Shown here in pieces: positions 9,677-18,956 of a stretch of 64,000 nucleotides of DNA. How positions within the stretch are numbered: the stretch's first letter is position 1; every line of letters starts with the position of its first letter. Position numbers and translations under genes: made by a program. The stretch comes from Rhodomicrobium udaipurense JA643 (GTDB lineage: Bacteria > Pseudomonadota > Alphaproteobacteria > Rhizobiales > Rhodomicrobiaceae). Where the stretch lies: NCBI RefSeq assembly GCF_000636015.1, contig NZ_JFZJ01000002.1, forward strand, positions 1 to 64,000. Reading direction: 5' to 3'. The notes under the pieces are model-generated. The model had not been told where the DNA came from and made no database searches. It saw only the letters and a list, made by a program, of their open reading frames with translations.

Positions 9677-10135
9677 TTACATCTCGCCGCCGCCGAAAGA
9701 GACGGTGCGACGGTTAAGAACGAACCGGATCCAGATCGTCAACAGGAATTCCGACGCGCCCGCCACGATCAACACGGCCAGCGAATTCAGCTGATAGGCC
9801 GAAATCTGTTCCTTGAACGTCGGGCTGATGATGATCTGCACGAGGATCACGAGACCCGCGACGACCGGCGCGATGGCGAGCACCGAATCGAGCACGCCGA
9901 GCGCGCGGATCTGGCTCGCGGAGAAAAGCAGGAACATCATCTGAATGATGAGGTAGAAAAACCCGATCCAGACAGGCACGGCCCAAGCCACGCCGCCGGT
10001 CTCGCCCGGCGTATAGTCCGGATAGGAACCGATGAAAAATGCGCCGCCGATTGTGGCGAACAGAGCCAGAAGAATGCTGAACCATTCCTCGGGGTTCGTG
10101 CTTGCGCGACGCCGCCGATCGTCCTCAAATGACAT
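9677..10135 (-). CDS. Four-TM membrane protein of unknown function, 152 aa
   Basis: Small integral membrane protein with a charged N-terminus (SFEDDRRRRASTNPEEW). Four hydrophobic spans follow, near residues 20-38, 50-71, 83-103 and 117-138, with an Arg-rich cytoplasmic end (RFVLNRRTVSF). I do not recognise the family. The start is preceded by AAGGGATAA. A terminator-like hairpin follows the gene, so it is probably a single-gene unit. Confidence 0.7.
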   Translation of the reverse strand: MSFEDDRRRRASTNPEEWFSILLALFATIGGAFFIGSYPDYTPGETGGVAWAVPVWIGFFYLIIQMMFLLFSASQIRALGVLDSVLAIAPVVAGLVILVQIIISPTFKEQISAYQLNSLAVLIVAGASEFLLTIWIRFVLNRRTVSFGGGEM

Positions 10136-10431
10136 GATTATCCCTTCCTTGAGTCTATTGCGTGAAAGCTAACCGCGTCGTGCAATGCCACCTTCGCGGC
10201 CGTCACGGCGCCGGAATTCGTGTCTGCATCGGAATGGCCCCTCGTGGCCCGATGCACAGGCGAAGGCAAGTTCCGGCAAAACCGGAAAGCCTCGCCTACA
10301 CTGGCAAGGCCGCCCCCATGGAAGATCAGGTGTAACCCGCCACCGATCCGTGCAAGATCCGATGTCGGAATTTTGACGGGGGCGCGGCAATTGTACCAAC
10401 GCCCCCAGATACAGCCATGAGCGTCCGGGGA
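10136..10431. other. Intergenic region with a strong stem-loop
   Basis: About 300 bases between the four-TM protein and ppa without a credible gene. The stretch 10259-10296 forms a long hairpin (outer stem GGCGA-GGC/GCCTCGCC with one bulged A, inner stem TTCCGG/CCGGAA, loop CAAAA). It may end or process the ppa transcript, although there is no T-run after it. I considered a cobalamin riboswitch here but could not place the conserved core. Confidence 0.5.
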
Positions 10432-10965
10432 TCAGCCCTTTTTCCGGCCGTCCTCGATCGCCTTCAGAATGAGGTCGCGCGCTTCCGCTTCGCCGCCCCA
10501 ACGGTCGATCTTCACCCACTTGCCAAGTTCGAGATCCTTGTAGTGCTCGTAGAAATGGGAGATGCGGTTGCGAAGCATGTCCGGCAGGTCGGTATAGTCC
10601 CGGATGCCGCGATAGGTCGGCGAAATCTTGTCCGAGGGCACGGCGATGATCTTTTCGTCGCCGCCTGCTTCATCGCGCATGAAAAGAACGCCGATCGGGC
10701 GGCAGTTGCAGATCGCGCCCGGCACGATCGGCCGATTATTCGCGATGAGCACGTCGAGCGGATCGCCGTCTTCCGACAGCGTGTGCGGCACAAAGCCGTA
10801 ATTGCCCGGATAATGCATCGCGGTGTACAGCATGCGGTCGACGAACAGCGTTCCCGACGGCTTGTCGAGTTCGTACTTGATCGGTTCGCCGCCAATGGGA
10901 ACCTCGACGAGCACGTTGATATCGAAAGGCGGGTTGTTGCCGATCGGGATGGAGTCAATGCGCAT
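10432..10965 (-). CDS. ppa: Inorganic pyrophosphatase (family I)
   Basis: Hydrolyses pyrophosphate made by biosynthetic reactions; a cytoplasmic Mg-dependent hexameric enzyme. The family I signature DGDPLDVL is present, as are the active-site blocks [18 protein letters not shown] and the later [17 protein letters not shown] region. The length of 177 residues matches the bacterial enzyme. The gene is divergent from the exported protein at 11109. Confidence 0.97.
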   Translation of the reverse strand: MRIDSIPIGNNPPFDINVLVEVPIGGEPIKYELDKPSGTLFVDRMLYTAMHYPGNYGFVPHTLSEDGDPLDVLIANNRPIVPGAICNCRPIGVLFMRDEAGGDEKIIAVPSDKISPTYRGIRDYTDLPDMLRNRISHFYEHYKDLELGKWVKIDRWGGEAEARDLILKAIEDGRKKG

Positions 10966-11108
10966 TCGTTTGCCCTTGTGATAATTTGAGCGTGTCGTAG
11001 CGCAGTCGGAGCCGATTTTCCATCTTTTTGCGGCGATACGGCGCAGATAAGCCTTGCGCCGTACGGTTACTTCTTTAGAAGCAAAAGACAGTGGGGGGAA
11101 TAGTTTTC

Positions 11109-11615
11109 ATGCAACGCGAGCCGGTTTTCCCGATGCCCACGCCTCGTTTATTTGCTTATGCCCTTGCGATAACGCTTGGTATGACCGCTCCGGCGCTTGG
11201 CGGTGAGCCGCGAGAAATCCGAGGCTTCGTCAAGACCATATTCAAGGAGAATATCGAGGACATCAAGACCGGCATATACTGCCGTGCCTTCTCCTGCGAG
11301 TTCGAGGTGGAGAGCTTTTTCGCCACCGAAACCGATCCCAAGACATATGCGCTTTCCACGACCGGCTGGCTCGAAGGTACGATCCCCGGGCTTCACGGCT
11401 CCGCAAAGCGCGCGATGGGCCTGACCGCGTCCTATACGCGCGGCACCTGCATCGTGAAGGATGTGAAGCCGATCTTCGACAAGACGACGAACAATAACGG
11501 CTGGGGAGCGTCGAAGATCGAGGCGGTTTTCAAGCGGATCGAAATTCCGGCAATCGTCGTGCTGTCGCCGGAAGACTGCAAGAAGGTGGACGAATACATC
11601 TTCGCCGGGTCTTAA
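11109..11615 (+). CDS. Exported hypothetical protein, 168 aa
   Basis: Small protein with an N-terminal signal peptide (LFAYALAITLGMTAPALGGE). The mature part has a Cys pair in IYCRAFSCEFE and further cysteines in GTCIVK and PEDCKK, so disulfides in the periplasm are likely. The start at 11109 is preceded by GGGGGG; an upstream in-frame start would place extra residues before the signal. No known domain was recognised. It is convergent with the YebC-family gene. Confidence 0.65.
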   Translation: MQREPVFPMPTPRLFAYALAITLGMTAPALGGEPREIRGFVKTIFKENIEDIKTGIYCRAFSCEFEVESFFATETDPKTYALSTTGWLEGTIPGLHGSAKRAMGLTASYTRGTCIVKDVKPIFDKTTNNNGWGASKIEAVFKRIEIPAIVVLSPEDCKKVDEYIFAGS

Positions 11616-11742
11616 ATCGCGACGGCAAAATTCCGGCGGACAGACACAAAGTGGAAAGGCGCTGCTGCGGGCACGCGCCGTTCTCCGCTCCGCCAGCCGC
11701 GCCCCGGCTTTCGCGCGGGAACGCCGCCGCCCGGACCGCGAT

Positions 11743-12489
11743 TTACGCGCTGAGCTTCTCCATGACCTTGTCGCTCATCTCGAAGTTCGCGTAGACCTTC
11801 TGCACGTCGTCGGAATCTTCCAGCGAATCGATCAGCTTCAGAAGTTTCTCGCCCTTTTCCTCGTCCACCTCGACGGTGTTTTGCGGTCGCCAGCCGATGG
11901 ATGCCGACTTCGCCGGGCCGAACTTCTTTTCAAGCTCAGCCTGAACTTCGCTGAAAGCGTCGATGGTGGTCGTGAGCCAGTGCGCCTCGGCATCGGTGTC
12001 GCAATCGTCCGCGCCAGCTTCGATGGCGGCTTCCAGCATCTCCTCGGCGCTGCCGGCCGACAGCGGATATTCGATCTCGCCGACGCGGTCGAAGCTGAAT
12101 GACACCGCGCCCGTTTCGCCGAGGTTTCCGCCGTACTTCGTGAACAGCGAGCGCACCTCGCCCGCCGTGCGGTTGCGGTTGTCGGTCAGCGCTTCGACGA
12201 TGATGCCGACGCCGCCGGGCGCGAAACCTTCATAGCGCACCTCGACATAGTCCGCGCCGCCCGCCTCCTGGCTCTTCTTTATGGCGCGTTCGATGTTGTC
12301 TTTCGGCATGTTCTGCGCGCGCGCCGCAAGAATGGCGGTGCGAAGGCGCGGGTTCATGGCGGGGTCGGGCAGACCGACCTTCGCGGCGGCGGTAATTTCG
12401 CGCGCGAACTTGGAAAACATCTTCGAGCGCTTCGCGTCCTGAGCGCCCTTGCGATACATGATGTTCTTGAATTGCGAATGCCCTGCCAT
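11743..12489 (-). CDS. YebC/PmpR family regulatory protein
   Basis: Widely conserved YebC/TACO1 family protein. Members bind DNA as regulators, or act on the ribosome to relieve stalling at proline stretches. The sequence opens with the diagnostic [18 protein letters not shown], continues with ARNMP-like [17 protein letters not shown] and ends in the acidic CDTDAEAHW and [11 protein letters not shown] blocks. The start at 12489 discards 24 non-conserved upstream residues. The length of 248 is normal. Its usual partners ruvCAB are not in the window. Confidence 0.95.
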   Translation of the reverse strand: MAGHSQFKNIMYRKGAQDAKRSKMFSKFAREITAAAKVGLPDPAMNPRLRTAILAARAQNMPKDNIERAIKKSQEAGGADYVEVRYEGFAPGGVGIIVEALTDNRNRTAGEVRSLFTKYGGNLGETGAVSFSFDRVGEIEYPLSAGSAEEMLEAAIEAGADDCDTDAEAHWLTTTIDAFSEVQAELEKKFGPAKSASIGWRPQNTVEVDEEKGEKLLKLIDSLEDSDDVQKVYANFEMSDKVMEKLSA

Positions 12490-12706
12490 GGGTAGCCTTT
12501 GTGTTCGTCTCGAATTTGTCCGCTGATTGGATGCGTTGTCGCAATTTTCACGCGCGAGCACAAGATTTGCGTCGCGTTTTTGCGTCTGGCAAGTGCGCGC
12601 GCATCTCGACCGCCCACGACATGGCCTGCTTCAACCTGCTCGGTCGTGCGCTTCGGCGCCCAAGCGATTCGTTGTCTGTCATACCCTGCGGTGGTACAAA
12701 TTTCCG

Positions 12707-12979
12707 ATGCGGGAAGGCAAGGACAAGAGGCTGCGACGACTGGCGCGCATCGAAGGTCAGGTGCGCGGCATCGCGCGCATGGTTGCCGATGAACGCTATT
12801 GCATCGACATCATTACACAGATCGCGGCGGTGCAGGCTGCCCTTCGCAAGGTGGAAAGCGAAATCCTGGAGAACCACGTCAGCCATTGCGTCGAGCATGC
12901 AATCCAGAGCGGCAACGCTGAGGAACAGCGCACCAAGGTAGCCGAGCTGATGGAGGTGTTGAACCGTCGTCTGCGCTGA
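12707..12979 (+). CDS. CsoR/RcnR/FrmR-type metal-sensing repressor, 90 aa
   Basis: All-helical DUF156-family repressor that leaves DNA when it binds a metal or aldehyde. The pattern RLRRLARIEGQVRGIARM is the family's DNA-binding helix. Candidate ligands are C32, H57 and C61. The C-25-H-4-C spacing equals the Cu(I) triad of M. tuberculosis CsoR (36/61/65) and differs from the FrmR pattern, which lacks the second Cys. No copper exporter is adjacent. The next genes are phoU and, about 1 kb on, a formaldehyde dehydrogenase, which would be a natural target of an FrmR-type sensor. The start at 12707 removes 60 non-conserved upstream residues; no strong ribosome-binding site is visible. Confidence 0.85.
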   Translation: MREGKDKRLRRLARIEGQVRGIARMVADERYCIDIITQIAAVQAALRKVESEILENHVSHCVEHAIQSGNAEEQRTKVAELMEVLNRRLR

Positions 12980-12998
12980 TACTTGCAGCGTTAAATTG

Positions 12999-13016
12999 CT
13001 GTTACGTTTCTGTCTT
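12999..13016 (+). promoter_or_regulatory. PHO-box-like site upstream of phoU
   Basis: CTGTTAC-GTTT-CTGTCTT is two 7-base half-sites separated by 4 bases, close to the PhoB consensus CTGTCAT-N4-CTGTCAT. It lies about 140 bases before phoU, a gene often under PhoB control. Two mismatches per site make this tentative. Confidence 0.4.
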
Positions 13017-13154
13017 AAAGAAAGGCGATAATGACGCGGGCGGACTCGGCTTCATCCAAAAAGGGGGTTATGGCGCATGGCGCTCTTCCCGTTCCTGGTC
13101 CGAATATCCAATGCATTTTCGCAGCCGAGCCGGCCTTCAAGAAGGAATAGGGAA

Positions 13155-13859
13155 ATGACTGCCCACACCGTCACCGCCTACGATCAGGAGCTCAAGGCTC
13201 TCGAAAACGCCATCGCCCGCATGGGTGGTCTCGCCGAGCAGCAATTGCGGCTCGTGCTCTCCGCCGTCACCGAGGCCGATCCGGAAAAGGCGATCAAGGT
13301 TATTGCTGGCGATCAAGTGATCGACGCGGTGCAGCGCGAAGTCGAGGAAATGACGGTTCAGCTCATCGCGCGCCGCCAGCCGGTCGCGGTGGACCTTCGC
13401 GTGGTGCTGGGCGCGCTTCGCATCGCGAGCGACCTCGAACGCATCGGCGACCTGGCGAAAAGCACGGCGAAGCGGCTCGCGCAGTTCGATGAAAAGGCGT
13501 GGCTCTCGCCCATGACGAGGAGCCTCACCGCTATCGGCGATCTGGCGGCCCTTCAGCTCAAGACGGTGCTCGACGCCTATTCGCAGCGCAATCTCGATCA
13601 GGCGCTGCTCGTCTGGAACCGCGACGAGGAAATCGACCGCCAGTATAACGCGCTGTTCCGCGAGTTGCTCACCTACATGATGGAAGACCCGCGCACGATC
13701 ACCTTCTCGGCGCATCTCCTTTTCTGCGCGAAGAACATCGAGCGAATCGGCGATCATTGCACGAACATCGCGGAAATCGCGGCCTACATCATCACGGGCG
13801 AGCCGCTCGTCGAGAACCGGCCGCGTGCGGATATCGCGCCCGTCCCGTCGGAAGGCTGA
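13155..13859 (+). CDS. phoU: Phosphate transport system regulator PhoU
   Basis: Cytoplasmic regulator that links the Pst transporter to the PhoR sensor and limits phosphate-starvation signalling. The protein is two three-helix repeats. The metal-binding E/D-rich signatures are seen in ALRIASDLERIGDLAKSTAKR and in the second copy CAKNIERIGDHCTNIAEI. The length of 234 is normal. The start at 13155 follows GGAATAGGGAA. Unusually, no pstSCAB or phoBR genes flank it within this window. Confidence 0.95.
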   Translation: MTAHTVTAYDQELKALENAIARMGGLAEQQLRLVLSAVTEADPEKAIKVIAGDQVIDAVQREVEEMTVQLIARRQPVAVDLRVVLGALRIASDLERIGDLAKSTAKRLAQFDEKAWLSPMTRSLTAIGDLAALQLKTVLDAYSQRNLDQALLVWNRDEEIDRQYNALFRELLTYMMEDPRTITFSAHLLFCAKNIERIGDHCTNIAEIAAYIITGEPLVENRPRADIAPVPSEG

Positions 13860-14053
13860 TCGGAGGCGCGCACGACGCGCTTCAGCCGCCGGGATCATCA
13901 TTGGATGCATGCGGCTGCCTTTCGTCCCCGGCGCGCGAGCTTCAATCCGACGTGAGAGCCGTGGAAGTGTCGAGCCGGCCTGGTTGAAAGCGGCTGCGCG
14001 CGGCGTAAACTCTCTTGTCACATATGCGGAAAACGCAAAGGGAGGATACGGGA

Positions 14054-15160
<1,107 letters not shown>

Positions 15161-15327
15161 TGTGCACCAAACGTATGCGCCACAGCACCAGAGCGTTTCT
15201 TTTTCAGGCGGGCTTCTGGAGACGCTCTGTCTCATTGCTTTTGCGCTACGCTCACGCCGGTAACCATGGGGCGATCCTGCTGCGGAGCGCCATTGCCGCG
15301 CCCAAGCTCGGTGTTCATATTCGCCCT

Positions 15328-15834
15328 ATGCCTATATTTTCGACAGCACTTGCTTTGTTTCTTTTCCTCGCCGCCGGTGGCCTTTCGGCGGCGGAACGCG
15401 TTGCGGTCTTCGATTTTGAAATGATCGACGCGAATTCCGACGCCGCGAGCCTTGGCAGCCGTCCCGAAGAGGCGCAGCGGCTGAAGGCTGCGGCCACCCG
15501 GTTGCGCGAAGCCCTCGTCCGCTCCGGCAAGTTCGAGATGGCGGATTTGACCCCGGTGGAGCCGTCCGCGCGTGCCTTCAGCCTCAGCGCGTGCAATGGG
15601 TGCGACGGCGCGCTTGCCCGGAAGGTCGATGCCGTGATTTCCATCACCGGATCGGTGCAGAAAGTACAGGATGTCCCGCGCGCCATGGCTGTTTTCGTCC
15701 GCGACGTGGAGACCGGGAAGCTTCTCGCTAGCAAGAGTGTCGACATACGTGAGGACACGGACGACGCCTGGAAAGGCGCCGTCGATGAACTCGCCGCGAC
15801 CTGCGTGCTTCCCCTGAATTTCGAAGATAACTGA
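15328..15834 (+). CDS. Exported DUF2380/DUF3280-like protein, 168 aa
   Basis: Signal peptide at residues 1-22 (IFSTALALFLFLAAGGLSAA). The mature domain begins with RVAVFDFEMID and contains SGKFEMADL, a Cys pair (SACNGCDGALARK) and VISITGSVQKV. This matches small periplasmic proteins often found beside PQQ-dependent dehydrogenase genes. The family name is from memory and tentative. Convergent with pqqE, 9 bases apart, so its location beside PQQ genes fits. The longer frame upstream is not protein-like. Confidence 0.6.
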   Translation: MPIFSTALALFLFLAAGGLSAAERVAVFDFEMIDANSDAASLGSRPEEAQRLKAAATRLREALVRSGKFEMADLTPVEPSARAFSLSACNGCDGALARKVDAVISITGSVQKVQDVPRAMAVFVRDVETGKLLASKSVDIREDTDDAWKGAVDELAATCVLPLNFEDN

Positions 15835-15843
15835 AGTTTGCGG

Positions 15844-16971
15844 TTAGCTGCGCCCGATCCGCCGGTAAACGAAGGTCGGCGGGGCGGCGGCGCTCACCTC
15901 GGCAAACCCGGCCATCAGCCCGTGATGAGGCGAGAGGCTGCACGCTGGGTCCGTGGCTTCGGCGTCGCCCGTGAGCGCGAACGCCTGACACCGGCACCCA
16001 CCGAAATCGACCGTCTTGCGCGGGCAGGAGCGGCACGGCTCCTTCATCCACTCATCGCCGCGAAAGCGGTTGAATGCCGCGCCGTCATACCAGATTTCAG
16101 CGAGCGGCTTGTCGCTCACCGTGTCGAAGGGCAGGGGAAGGCTTTCGACGGCGTGGCACGGCAGAACCTTGCCGGAAGGCGTGATGGTGATGACGTCCTT
16201 CGCCCAGCCGCCCATGCACGGCTTCGGGAATTGCGCGTAGGTGTCGGGCGTCACGTAGTCGATGCTGAGCACGCCCTTCAACCGCTCGCGCGCTTCGCCG
16301 ACGATGGCGGCTTCTTCGAGGACGGCGTCATAATCCGGCACCAGCGCCGCGCGGTTCTTCGCCGCCCAGCCGTAATATTGCACATGCGCGATTTCGAGCC
16401 GGTCGGCGTCGAGTTCGAGCGCAAGCTCGATCAACGCGGCCGCCTGCCCGATATTGTGGCGGTGCGTCGGCGCGTTGAGCGTCAGCGGAAGGCCCGCCTC
16501 GCGCACCCATCGCGCCACCTCAAGCTTCTTTGCGAGGCTTCCCGTGTGATTGCCGATGCGGTCGGACATCTCGGCGTCGAGCGCCTGAAGGCTGAGTTGC
16601 ACATGATCGAGACCGCAATCGGCAAGCCGCGCCACGCGTTCGCGGGTCAGCGTTACGCCAGCCGTGATGAGGTTCGTGTAGACGCCGCGCGCCGAGAGCG
16701 CCGCGACGAAGTCTTCGAGGTCCGCCCGAAGCGTCGGCTCGCCGCCCGACAGGTGCACCTGAAGAACGCCGAGATCCGCCGCCTGCTCGAACGCGGAAAG
16801 CCAACCGCGCGTGTCGAGTTCATCCGCCGCCTTCAAGAGGTTCAGCGGGTTCGAGCAATAGGGGCATTGCAGCGGGCAGCGATGCGTCAGCTCCGCGAGC
16901 AGTCCGAGCGGCGGCCCGGCGCGCGCGGCGGCGTTGGCCGTCACAGCGTCAGCAGGCGCAAATCCATCCAT
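15844..16971 (-). CDS. pqqE: PQQ biosynthesis radical SAM enzyme PqqE
   Basis: Radical SAM enzyme forming the Glu-Tyr carbon-carbon bond in the PqqA peptide, the first step of pyrroloquinoline quinone synthesis. The N-terminal SAM cluster motif is CPLQCPYC. It is followed by the HLSGGEPTLR motif and, at the C-terminus, the SPASM auxiliary-cluster cysteines (KPCMGGW, LPCHAVES, CRSCPRKTVDFGGCRCQA). The start at 16971 overlaps pqqD by 31 bases; a longer frame through pqqD is an artefact. Translational coupling with pqqD and pqqC is likely. The identification is secure. Confidence 0.96.
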   Translation of the reverse strand: MDGFAPADAVTANAAARAGPPLGLLAELTHRCPLQCPYCSNPLNLLKAADELDTRGWLSAFEQAADLGVLQVHLSGGEPTLRADLEDFVAALSARGVYTNLITAGVTLTRERVARLADCGLDHVQLSLQALDAEMSDRIGNHTGSLAKKLEVARWVREAGLPLTLNAPTHRHNIGQAAALIELALELDADRLEIAHVQYYGWAAKNRAALVPDYDAVLEEAAIVGEARERLKGVLSIDYVTPDTYAQFPKPCMGGWAKDVITITPSGKVLPCHAVESLPLPFDTVSDKPLAEIWYDGAAFNRFRGDEWMKEPCRSCPRKTVDFGGCRCQAFALTGDAEATDPACSLSPHHGLMAGFAEVSAAAPPTFVYRRIGRS

Positions 16972-17240
16972 CCCTGTATGAACTCCAGCACATCGGCTTC
17001 GATGGTCTCGACGGGTGCGGCGTACTCGGCGGCGAGCGTCGCAGACATGGCGGCAATGGTTCGCTCGCCGTCGCAGAGCTTCAGAATGTCGACGGCGATG
17101 TCGTCCGGCCAGTAGACCCGCTCCGGCGCGAGCACAGCGTGTCGCCCGCGCACCGGATCGAACCGCAGGCGCACATGCCTCGGCATTTTTGGCGCGCTGC
17201 GCGCCGATACGACAGCTCGCTCGCGCAGCTCGCAAATCAT
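16941..17240 (-). CDS. pqqD: PQQ biosynthesis peptide chaperone PqqD
   Basis: Binds the PqqA precursor peptide and presents it to PqqE. The core of the 99-residue protein is typical: PKMPRHVRLRFDPVRGRHAVLAPERV, then the DILKLCDGERTI region, and ends with VLEFIQGWMDLRLL. The start at 17240 overlaps the pqqC stop as ATGA, so translation is coupled. About 18 extra N-terminal residues precede the conserved part; an internal ATG (MPRHVRL) is an alternative start. Confidence 0.93.
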   Translation of the reverse strand: MICELRERAVVSARSAPKMPRHVRLRFDPVRGRHAVLAPERVYWPDDIAVDILKLCDGERTIAAMSATLAAEYAAPVETIEADVLEFIQGWMDLRLLTL

Positions 17241-18022
17241 GGACGGAAAGCTCCAGGCGCGATCAGACCCGGCTCGACATAGGCGAAATGCAGCGCATCG
17301 AGTTGCGCCCAGAGCACCTGCGTCTTGAACAGGAGCGCGTCCGCAACCGCCTGCTGCGCTTCCGCCGTCCGCGCGTGCGCCTTCACATAAGTCAGCGCGA
17401 AATCGACGTCGCGCGGGGCTTGGCCGAGGCGGCGCGTGAAGTAGCCCATCATAGCGTCGTCGATGAAATCGAAATTCGCGAGCATGCCGGAGATGCGCTC
17501 CGAGTGGATGCCGGGCGCAAAGAGTTCGGTGAGCGAGGACGCGATGCCTTCGAGTAGCGTCTTCTCGCGCACGAAATTGAGATAGGCGTCGCAGGCGAAG
17601 CGCGTGCCCGGAATGATGCCGCGCGTGGACTCGACATAATCGCGGGGCAGGCCCAGAGCGTCCGTCAGGCGAAGCCAGCGCACGATGCCGCCCTCGTCGT
17701 CGCCGATGCCGTCGTGATCGAAATAGCGATGCCGCCATTCGAGGCGCGTCGCGCGGTCGGTCATCTTCGACATCAGCGCCGCATCCTTCCGTGGGATCGT
17801 CGCCTGATAATAATAGCGGTTCAACGCCCACGCCTGCACCTGCGGCTTCGAGAGCTTGCCGCCATGCAGCAGCTTGTGAAACGGGTGCAGATTGTGATAG
17901 CGGCGCGCGCCGATTTCGCGGAGCAGCGCTTCAAGGCCGTCCGGCGATAACCCGGCTGCGGGAACCGTCGTATCGAGAGCGGGTGCGGTCGCGCTTGCCG
18001 CGATGAGTTCAGCCGCGCTCAT
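17237..18022 (-). CDS. pqqC: Pyrroloquinoline-quinone synthase PqqC
   Basis: Cofactor-free oxidase performing the last ring closure and eight-electron oxidation to PQQ. The all-helical fold carries signature blocks RYYYQATIPRKDAALMSK, WLRLTDALGL, and RFACDAYLNFVREKTLLEGIASSLTELFAP. The length of 261 is slightly above the usual 250 through an Ala-rich N-terminus. It is the first visible gene of the pqqCDE unit. No pqqA or pqqB is found upstream in the 210 bases before the next gene. Confidence 0.96.
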   Translation of the reverse strand: MSAAELIAASATAPALDTTVPAAGLSPDGLEALLREIGARRYHNLHPFHKLLHGGKLSKPQVQAWALNRYYYQATIPRKDAALMSKMTDRATRLEWRHRYFDHDGIGDDEGGIVRWLRLTDALGLPRDYVESTRGIIPGTRFACDAYLNFVREKTLLEGIASSLTELFAPGIHSERISGMLANFDFIDDAMMGYFTRRLGQAPRDVDFALTYVKAHARTAEAQQAVADALLFKTQVLWAQLDALHFAYVEPGLIAPGAFRP

Positions 18023-18189
18023 GGTTCGGATGCCATGCCGGTAAGTGCCACGTTCAGACCTCCGCGAGTCAGCCTCCGCCGCTGCCCGCGCAGTGGCGCT
18101 CGGTTGGCATAAACCCGCTGCGGCGACTTGGTGCCATCGCGGTGCGACTTTGGAGGGCTGTGTCTGGCCTTCGCTTGCGTTTGCGATCA

Positions 18190-18218
18190 GGTGCTTTTCG
18201 ATGGGATCAAAGCACCTT
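18190..18218. terminator. Stem-loop between the ATP12 gene and pqqC
   Basis: AGGTGCTTT and AAAGCACCT form a perfect 9-bp stem around an 11-base loop. It lies 14 bases beyond the ATP12 stop and upstream of pqqC, so it may terminate the yajC-to-ATP12 transcript. The T-run is short, so termination is a guess. Confidence 0.5.
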
Positions 18219-18232
18219 TGCCGATCATGCCC

Positions 18233-18946
18233 TTACGCGAGCGCGAAGAAGCGCGACGCCTTGTCGAAATCGTCGGAGCGGCGCTTCAGGCGCTCGGCGG
18301 CGTCAAAATCCTGGCCCCATTGCGCGGCCTGCCACGCCTCATCGACATGCGCCGCTGCCCACGTCGCCGCCAGATCGAGGAACCCATCCACATGGGCGAG
18401 CGCGAGCAGTGCCGATCCCGTGAGCGTCGTCATCATGTGCAGTGCGGCGAGCCGGAACGGGCCGTAGGCGGCGACGACGTTGCGAATGGCTTCGATCGAC
18501 GCGGGCGGCTGCGCGACATGGCCGACGCCCTCGGCCACCTCGAACGTCGCGCCATATTTCTCGCGGATGAAGGCGAGCACCGGGTTCCAAAGCTCGGCCT
18601 GCCGGGCGGCGAGCGCGGCGGGAAATGGCGCGCGGTAGCACAGAAGGTCGCTCGCGGCGAAGGACGTGATTTCGTCGACGACCTCGGCTTCGCGCGGCGC
18701 GACCGCGTCGGCGGCGCTGTTCGCAAGCCGCGTGAGGAACAGGCTGTGCGGCGCGATGATCTCGCCTTGCTCGTTCCATTCCCCGGCGATGGCGTCGGCG
18801 AGGGCCCGAGTCGGCACGGCGAGCGCGCGGCCGGCGGGCGTCTTTATGGTGCGCCCATCGAGATGGATCTGGAACGCGCCGTCGTGCTCGGCGACGGTGG
18901 CGTCTTTATAAAAGCGTTTGAGGGTCTTCTGTTCGGATGCGGTCAT
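18233..18946 (-). CDS. ATP12-family F1-ATPase assembly chaperone
   Basis: Homologue of mitochondrial Atp12, which binds the F1 alpha subunit before assembly with beta. Conserved blocks are RFYKDATVAEHDGAFQIHLDGR, TPAGRALAVPTRALADAIAGEW and LCYRAPFPAALAARQAELWNP. These correspond to the YR-x-Q-x-x-x-WDP-type motif of the family. The length of 237 matches. The start at 18946 is 10 bases after the SQS/PSY-like gene, so it is the last gene of the yajC operon. The large upstream frame extension is a shadow of the previous gene. Confidence 0.92.
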   Translation of the reverse strand: MTASEQKTLKRFYKDATVAEHDGAFQIHLDGRTIKTPAGRALAVPTRALADAIAGEWNEQGEIIAPHSLFLTRLANSAADAVAPREAEVVDEITSFAASDLLCYRAPFPAALAARQAELWNPVLAFIREKYGATFEVAEGVGHVAQPPASIEAIRNVVAAYGPFRLAALHMMTTLTGSALLALAHVDGFLDLAATWAAAHVDEAWQAAQWGQDFDAAERLKRRSDDFDKASRFFALA

Positions 18947-18956
18947 CGTTCGTCCG

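Noticed and set aside
10240-10360. Cobalamin-riboswitch-like sequence
   Set aside because: A few bases resembled the B12-box, but the conserved core could not be assembled, and no B12-related gene follows.
18023-18232. Possible pqqA upstream of pqqC
   Set aside because: No short frame with the E-x3-Y core and a ribosome-binding site was found on the minus strand.
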